From an uncultured Bacillota bacterium (GTDB lineage: Bacteria > Bacillota > Clostridia > Tissierellales > Tissierellaceae), in assembly GCA_937951995.1 (NCBI GenBank), contig CALGAG010000158.1:1-10183 (forward strand): DNA of 10,183 bases, given 5' to 3'. Below the pieces are notes generated by a model. The model did no database searches. It was not told the origin of the DNA and was given only the letters and a program-made list of their open reading frames with translations. This document shows, in pieces, positions 5,784-10,183 of this stretch (positions are counted from its first letter, which is position 1; every line of letters starts with the position of its first letter). Both the position numbers and the translations under genes were made by a program.

Positions 5784-8195
5784 TTATTTTACGACAATAT
5801 TGTATATCTTTCCTGGGACGTAGATCTCCTTGACAATTGTCTTGTCATCCAGGAATTTCATAATGGATTTCACATCGTTTACCTTGTCCATGAGATTGTC
5901 TTTGGGTTCGTCAAGGGCAACTGTTATGGTACCCCTAACCTTTCCGTTGACCTGGACAGGAAGGTCTATGACCTTGTCTATGGTCTTATCCACATCAAAT
6001 TCTGGCCAGGTTGTCTGGAAGAGTTTTCCCTTAATACCTACAATCTCCCAAAGCTCCTCTGTTATGTGTGGTGCAACAGGGTTCAGGAGTACAAGGTATG
6101 TTTCCATGTCCTTCCTGGTTATTGACCCGTGATCGTTGAACTCATTGAGAAGTGACATGAGGGCTGCTATCCCCGTATTGAACTTAAGGGTCTCAAAGTC
6201 CTCGCTTACCTTCTTTATGGTCTTGTGGATGGAGGATTCAAGGTCCTTTGTATATCCCTCTCCATCCACCAGTATCTCCTGAAGTCTCCAAACCCTGTCA
6301 AGGAATCTTCTACAGCCCTTAACGCCGTTTTCAGACCATGGAACGCTCTTTTCAAAGTCTCCGATGAACATCTCGTAGGTTCTTAGTGTATCTGCACCGT
6401 AGTCGTTTACTATGTCGTCAGGGTTAACCACATTTCCTCTGGATTTTGACATCTTCTCGTTGTTGTCTCCAAGGATCATTCCATGGGATGTCCTCTTGGA
6501 GTAGGGCTCAGGTCCAGGTACGACTCCTATGTCATACAGGAACTTGTGCCAGAATCTGGAGTAGAGCAGGTGAAGTGTCGTGTGTTCCATTCCACCATTG
6601 TACCAGTCAACAGGCATCCAGTAGTCCAGGGCCTCATCTGATGCAAACTGCTCACTGTTGTGGGGGTCGGTATATCTTAGGAAATACCATGATGATCCAG
6701 CCCATTGTGGCATTGTGTCAGTCTCCCTGTGGGCATCCTTGCCGCATTTTGGACATGTGGTGTGAACCCAGTCGTGTATGTTTGCAAGTGGTGATTCCCC
6801 GGTTTCAGTTGGTTCGTAGTTGTCCACCTCAGGAAGGAGGAGTGGTAACTCTTCCTCTGGAATTGGCACCCAGCCACAATCATCACAGTGGACCAGGGGT
6901 ATTGGCTCACCCCAATATCTCTGTCTTGAGAAAACCCAGTCCCTCAATTTGTAGTTGACCTTTTTCTCTCCAAGGCCCTCTTCCACCAGCCAGTCTATCA
7001 TCTTCCGGATGGCTTCCTTTACTTCCATTCCATCTATGAATCCGGAATTCACAAGAATTCCTGAATCTGTATCCGTATATGCTTCCTTTTCTATGTCTCC
7101 ACCCTTTATTACCTCAACTATTGGAAGGTCAAACTTCCTGGCAAACTCCCAGTCCCTTTGGTCATGTCCTGGAACAGCCATGATGGCACCTGTTCCATAT
7201 GTCATCAGGACGTAATCGGATACCCAAAGGGGTATCTCCTTGCCCGTTGCCGGATTGATTGCAGTAAGACCCTTCAATTCAACCCCGGTCTTGACCTTGG
7301 AAAGCTCTGTCCTTTCAAAATCACTCTTGTTAAGCACTTCATCGGCATAGGCCCTTACCTGGTCAATGTTTACAATTCTGTCAGCGTATTTTTCAATCAG
7401 TGGATGCTCGGCTGCCAGGACCATGTAGGTTGCCCCGAACAGGGTGTCTGGTCTGGTTGTAAAAACCCTTAACTTGTCCTCTCCTCCTGAAATCACAAAG
7501 TCCAGCTCAGCTCCGACAGATTTTCCTATCCAGTTTGTCTGCTGAATCTTGACCCTTTCAATGTAGTCCACAAGGTCCAGGTCATTGATAAGTCTTTCAG
7601 CATACTCAGTTATTTTTAGCATCCATTGGTTCTTGACCCTCCTTACAACCTCGCTGCCACACCTTTCGCAAACCCCGCCAACTACCTCCTCGTTGGCCAG
7701 ACCGACCTTGCAGGATGTACAGAAGTTTATTGGGAATTCCTGCTTGTAGGCAAGTCCCTTCTCAAAAAGCTTGAGGAATATCCACTGGGTCCACTTATAG
7801 TATTCAGGGTCTGTGGTGTTGACCTCTCTTGACCAGTCAAAGGAAAAACCTATTGACTTAAGCTGGTTCTTGAACCTTTCGATATTCTTTTCCGTTACTA
7901 TCCTCGGGTGGATTTTGTTCTTGATTGCAAAGTTCTCAGTGGGGAGTCCAAATGCGTCCCAACCCATAGGGAAAAGGACATTGTATCCCTGGTATCTCCT
8001 TTTTCTGGCTACGATATCAAGTGCAGTGTATGGTCTGGGGTGTCCTACGTGAAGACCATTTGCAGATGGATATGGAAACTCCACCAGGGCAAAGAATTTT
8101 GGATTTTCACTGTCATTGGTGGCCTTGTATGCCTCTTCCTGATCCCAGATATCCTGCCACTTCTTCTCGATATCCTTTGGATTGTACTCTCTCAT
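5784..8195 (-). CDS. leuS: Leucine--tRNA ligase
   Basis: It charges tRNA-Leu and hydrolyses mischarged products. At 803 residues it is full length for a bacterial LeuRS. In order it shows PYPSANGLHVGH with the HIGH motif at 49-52; MGWDAFGLPTEN at 77-88; a zinc-ribbon pair CTSC/CERC at about 159-179; and the CP1 editing domain at about 225-420, with TTRPDTLFGA at 246-255 and the editing-site GHDQRD at 343-348. It then shows a CDDC/CPKC pair at about 437-484, WYNGGMEHTTLHLLY at 531-545, KMSKS at 581-585, an anticodon-binding region with LNPVAPHITEELW at 704-716, and the C-terminal domain starting near PVQVNGKVRG. The ATG at 8195 has AAGGAGGT six bases upstream. The gene is controlled by its own promoter and a Leu-specific T-box leader. 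Confidence 0.98.
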   Translation of the reverse strand: MREYNPKDIEKKWQDIWDQEEAYKATNDSENPKFFALVEFPYPSANGLHVGHPRPYTALDIVARKRRYQGYNVLFPMGWDAFGLPTENFAIKNKIHPRIVTEKNIERFKNQLKSIGFSFDWSREVNTTDPEYYKWTQWIFLKLFEKGLAYKQEFPINFCTSCKVGLANEEVVGGVCERCGSEVVRRVKNQWMLKITEYAERLINDLDLVDYIERVKIQQTNWIGKSVGAELDFVISGGEDKLRVFTTRPDTLFGATYMVLAAEHPLIEKYADRIVNIDQVRAYADEVLNKSDFERTELSKVKTGVELKGLTAINPATGKEIPLWVSDYVLMTYGTGAIMAVPGHDQRDWEFARKFDLPIVEVIKGGDIEKEAYTDTDSGILVNSGFIDGMEVKEAIRKMIDWLVEEGLGEKKVNYKLRDWVFSRQRYWGEPIPLVHCDDCGWVPIPEEELPLLLPEVDNYEPTETGESPLANIHDWVHTTCPKCGKDAHRETDTMPQWAGSSWYFLRYTDPHNSEQFASDEALDYWMPVDWYNGGMEHTTLHLLYSRFWHKFLYDIGVVPGPEPYSKRTSHGMILGDNNEKMSKSRGNVVNPDDIVNDYGADTLRTYEMFIGDFEKSVPWSENGVKGCRRFLDRVWRLQEILVDGEGYTKDLESSIHKTIKKVSEDFETLKFNTGIAALMSLLNEFNDHGSITRKDMETYLVLLNPVAPHITEELWEIVGIKGKLFQTTWPEFDVDKTIDKVIDLPVQVNGKVRGTITVALDEPKDNLMDKVNDVKSIMKFLDDKTIVKEIYVPGKIYNIVVK

Positions 8196-8212
8196 TGAAT
8201 GACCTCCTTAAA

Positions 8213-8440
8213 TTTCAAAAAATAAAACCTTTCATCCCCATAGAGACGAAAGGTTATTCCGCGGTACCACTCTTATTGATTAATCCACTTTGTGTCCATT
8301 AACGGTGACAGCCGTCCAGGACTTGCACCCTGGAAACTCAGAGATGAGTTCAAGCGCTTCATATGCTGCTTTTCACCCTCCAGCAGCTCTCTGGAATAAA
8401 TCCACACCCTACTTGTTCTCTTCAATGTTTGTATGATTTA
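8213..8440 (-). ncRNA. T-box riboswitch leader of leuS, Leu (CTC) specifier
   Basis: This leader senses uncharged tRNA-Leu and permits readthrough into leuS. The T-box antiterminator sequence AGAGTGGTACCGCG lies at 8274-8261. The conserved CCGTTA of the stem II/III region is at 8305-8300. Stem I contains the AAGTAGG and AGAGAG elements. The specifier CTC is at 8348-8346, placed by aligning the following ATCTCTGAGTTTCC with the equivalent ACCCACGAGTCTCC after AAC in the asnS leader. TGGT in the T-box can pair with the ACCA end of a tRNA with discriminator A, as expected for tRNA-Leu. A terminator closes the leader. The 5' end is inferred from the promoter. Confidence 0.93.
8217..8255 (-). terminator. 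T-box-controlled terminator before leuS
   Basis: AACCTTTCGTC (8255-8245) pairs with GATGAAAGGTT (8236-8226), with one G-T pair. TTATTTTTT follows. The 5' arm overlaps the antiterminator side just after the T-box sequence, so the two folds exclude each other. Confidence 0.88.
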
Positions 8441-8446
8441 GCTATG

Positions 8447-8475
8447 ATTATAGCAAATACGCCTATCCTTAGCAA
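8447..8475 (-). promoter_or_regulatory. Promoter of the leuS T-box leader
   Basis: TTGCTA (8475-8470), a 17-base spacer and a perfect TATAAT (8452-8447). The -35 is only seven bases past the asnS stop codon. No terminator separates asnS from it, so leuS can be read from this promoter and also by readthrough from asnS. Confidence 0.7.
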
Positions 8476-8482
8476 CTGTTAT

Positions 8483-9871
8483 TTAGAATTCAGCTGAATT
8501 TACAGTTCTAGGGAATGGTATGACGTCCCTGATGTTTGACATTCCAGTGATGTACATCACTGCACGCTCAAATCCCAGTCCATAGCCTGCATGCTTGGTT
8601 CCACCGTATTTTCTAAGCTCAAGGTACCACCAGTAATCCTCAGGATCCATTCCGTTGTCTATGATCTTCTGCTCAAGGACCTCAAGACGCTCCTCCCTCT
8701 GGCTTCCTCCGATGATCTCCCCTACTCCTGGAACAAGAAGGTCCATGGCTGCAACTGTCTTTTCATCCTCATTGACCCTCATGTAGAAAGCCTTGATTTC
8801 CTTTGGATAATCTATTACGAATACCGGCTTATTGAAAATCTTCTCAGTTATATATCTTTCATGTTCAGTCTGAAGGTCCATGCCCCATTCAACGGGATAC
8901 TGGAACTCCTCTCCGGACTCCAGAAGCTTATCAATTGCCTCTGTATAGGTGATGACACCAAAGTCTGACTGTACTATCCTGGTAAGCCTTTCAATGATCC
9001 CCTTGCTGACAAAGCTGTCAAAGAACTCCATTTCCTCCGGTGCATTGTCAAGTACGTACTGGATCATGTACTTGAACATGTCCTCCGCCAGCTCCATGTT
9101 GTCCTTAAGCTCGGCAAAGGCAATCTCTGGCTCAATCATCCAGAATTCGGCAGCATGCCTTGGAGTGTTTGAATTCTCTGCCCTGAAGGTTGGTCCAAAG
9201 GTGTAGGTGTTCTTGAATGCCAGGGCAAATACCTCAGCCTCAAGCTGTCCACTAACAGTAAGATGGGTTGCCTTACCAAAGAAGTCCTTTGAAACATCTA
9301 CACTGCCATCCTCTGTTCTTGGAACGTCGTCAAAATCCAATGTGGTAACCCTGAACATCTCTCCTGCTCCCTCTGCATCCGAACCTGTTATTATTGGAGG
9401 ATGTGCGTAAATGAACCCTCTTTCCTGGAAGAACCTATGGATTGCATAAGCCAGGATTGACCTGACCCTGAAGACTGCGCTGTAGATGTTAGTCCTTGGT
9501 CTAAGGTGTGCAATTGTTCTCAGGTACTCGAGGGTGTGTCTTTTCTTCTGTATTGGATAGTCGCTTGTGGACTCCCCTTCCAGACTGATCATTTCAGCCT
9601 TGATTTCAAATGGTTGCTTGGCTCCTGGTGTTTGAACCAGAGTACCTTCCACAATTATGGCTGAATAGATCGCCAGCTTTTCCACTTCCTTGAAGTTTGT
9701 TAAGCTATCGTCATAAACAATCTGGATATTCTTAAAGAATGACCCATCGTTCAGCTCAATGAAGCCAAATGCCTTTGATGACCTGGATGTTCTGATCCAT
9801 CCTTCAAGCCTCACCTTCTGTCCCATGTAATCCTCAGATTTCCTGAAAATATCCTTTACTGATAATTTCAT
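8483..9871 (-). CDS. asnS: Asparagine--tRNA ligase
   Basis: It charges tRNA-Asn directly, so this organism need not rely only on the Asp-tRNA(Asn) amidation route. The 462-residue class IIb enzyme has an N-terminal OB-fold anticodon-binding domain (about 15-100, with VRLEGWIRTSRSSKAFGFIELNDGS) and class II motif 1 around 137-160. Motif 2 is at about 224-250 (TFGPTFRAENSNTPRHAAEF, then WMIEPE) and motif 3 at 429-456 (GYGLGFERAVMYITG, ending RDVIPFPRT). The SGQLEAE stretch at 207-213 and the NTPRHAAEFW block favour AsnRS over AspRS. The ATG at 9871 follows GGGAGG (9884-9879) with a 7-base spacer. The stop overlaps a short AATTCAGCTGAATT palindrome. It is controlled by a T-box leader with an Asn codon. 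Confidence 0.97.
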   Translation of the reverse strand: MKLSVKDIFRKSEDYMGQKVRLEGWIRTSRSSKAFGFIELNDGSFFKNIQIVYDDSLTNFKEVEKLAIYSAIIVEGTLVQTPGAKQPFEIKAEMISLEGESTSDYPIQKKRHTLEYLRTIAHLRPRTNIYSAVFRVRSILAYAIHRFFQERGFIYAHPPIITGSDAEGAGEMFRVTTLDFDDVPRTEDGSVDVSKDFFGKATHLTVSGQLEAEVFALAFKNTYTFGPTFRAENSNTPRHAAEFWMIEPEIAFAELKDNMELAEDMFKYMIQYVLDNAPEEMEFFDSFVSKGIIERLTRIVQSDFGVITYTEAIDKLLESGEEFQYPVEWGMDLQTEHERYITEKIFNKPVFVIDYPKEIKAFYMRVNEDEKTVAAMDLLVPGVGEIIGGSQREERLEVLEQKIIDNGMDPEDYWWYLELRKYGGTKHAGYGLGFERAVMYITGMSNIRDVIPFPRTVNSAEF

Positions 9872-9900
9872 CTCATTACCTCCCTGTTAGTTTAGATAAA

Positions 9901-10142
9901 ACAAAAACCCTCCGTCCTTGTAATAAGGACGAAAGGTTATCTTCCGCGGTACCACCCTGTTTGCTGTGAGCCTCTTTTACACTGTTAACGGTGTGTATCC
10001 GTCCAGGCCTACCGGGATTCTATCCTTTCGGTTGGAGACTCGTGGGTGTTCTTCAGCAGAGGCTTCGTACCGGTGTCTCACTATTACCGGCTCCCTTGAA
10101 CTACTTCCTGTGCCTACTCTCCCCTTCAAAGTCGGGATTCTT
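9901..10142 (-). ncRNA. T-box riboswitch leader of asnS, Asn (AAC) specifier
   Basis: The canonical T-box AGGGTGGTACCGCG lies at 9958-9945, CCGTTA at 9991-9986, and the stem I element GAGTAGG near the 5' end. The specifier AAC (10050-10048), followed by ACCCACGAGTCTCC, matches the downstream asnS. Uncharged tRNA-Asn should stabilise the antiterminator. The TGGT tRNA-end pairing element would prefer discriminator A, whereas tRNA-Asn in well-studied bacteria has G, so a U-G wobble may be used here. The 5' end is inferred from the promoter. Confidence 0.93.
9903..9936 (-). terminator. T-box-controlled terminator before asnS
   Basis: CCTTTCGTCCTT (9936-9925) pairs over 12 bp, including two G-T pairs, with AAGGACGGAGGG (9919-9908) across a five-base loop. 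TTTTTGTTTTAT follows. It directly follows the T-box sequence and competes with the antiterminator. Confidence 0.92.
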
Positions 10143-10149
10143 TTAGATT

Positions 10150-10178
10150 ATTATAAATTGAAGCCTAGTGTTTGTCAA
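10150..10178 (-). promoter_or_regulatory. Consensus sigma-A-type promoter of asnS
   Basis: Perfect TTGACA (10178-10173), a 17-base spacer and perfect TATAAT (10155-10150) on the minus strand. The start point is expected near 10142. A promoter this strong fits control exerted later, by T-box attenuation. Confidence 0.92.
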
Positions 10179-10183
10179 GAAAA

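Noticed and set aside
6446..6958. Plus-strand 170-codon frame opposite leuS
   Set aside because: It lies over the zinc-ribbon to KMSKS region of leuS and has no promoter, ribosome site or recognisable motif.
1..10183. Mobile element, defence system, CRISPR array or other undescribed system
   Set aside because: Every long reading frame outside the shadows belongs to a known housekeeping family, and no direct-repeat array, transposase or attachment-like repeat was seen.

Overview
The window is almost entirely a minus-strand block of housekeeping genes from a low-to-moderate GC Firmicute. The clues are two T-box leaders, a clostridial-type iscR-iscS-iscU cluster, Gram-positive-style ribosome binding sites and near-consensus sigma-A promoters. 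Codon use and gene order look like Clostridia or Tissierellia, but I cannot name a genus. I saw no mobile element, CRISPR array, tRNA or rRNA gene, and no undescribed system.

Layout in transcription order, from right to left: a consensus promoter and Asn-specific T-box leader precede asnS (8483-9871). A second promoter and Leu-specific T-box leader precede leuS (5784-8195), which ends in a strong terminator. Next is a single-gene unit for SDR-type L-threonine 3-dehydrogenase (4609-5571) with its own extended -10 promoter and terminator. Then comes the Fe-S assembly operon iscR-iscS-iscU (4482-2426). It has tightly packed genes, a consensus promoter and a 17-bp dyad just downstream of the promoter that looks like an IscR autoregulatory operator. 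A membrane protein of the AI-2E/PerM family (1129-2343) follows. After it lie a fresh promoter, a hairpin terminator and the 5' two-thirds of the alanyl-tRNA synthetase catalytic region (alaS, from 1028 downward).

The left end is not colinear with the rest. alaS keeps matching its family down to about 357, but it turns GC-rich at about 549-569 (63-70% GC in 60-base hand counts, against 40-53% just to its right). At an ATCGAT at 357-362 it then meets the 3' part of a plus-strand, GC-rich proteobacterial-type Xaa-Pro aminopeptidase. The two genes run head-on into each other, and both lack their C-terminal parts. Two breakpoints within about 200 bases, each in a short conserved or shared stretch, are best explained by a chimeric metagenomic assembly or clone. 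Genuine recombination is the less likely alternative.

Functionally the block joins translation (AsnRS, LeuRS, AlaRS), with T-boxes sensing uncharged tRNA for two of the three synthetases, to Fe-S cofactor supply sensed through IscR and to threonine catabolism.
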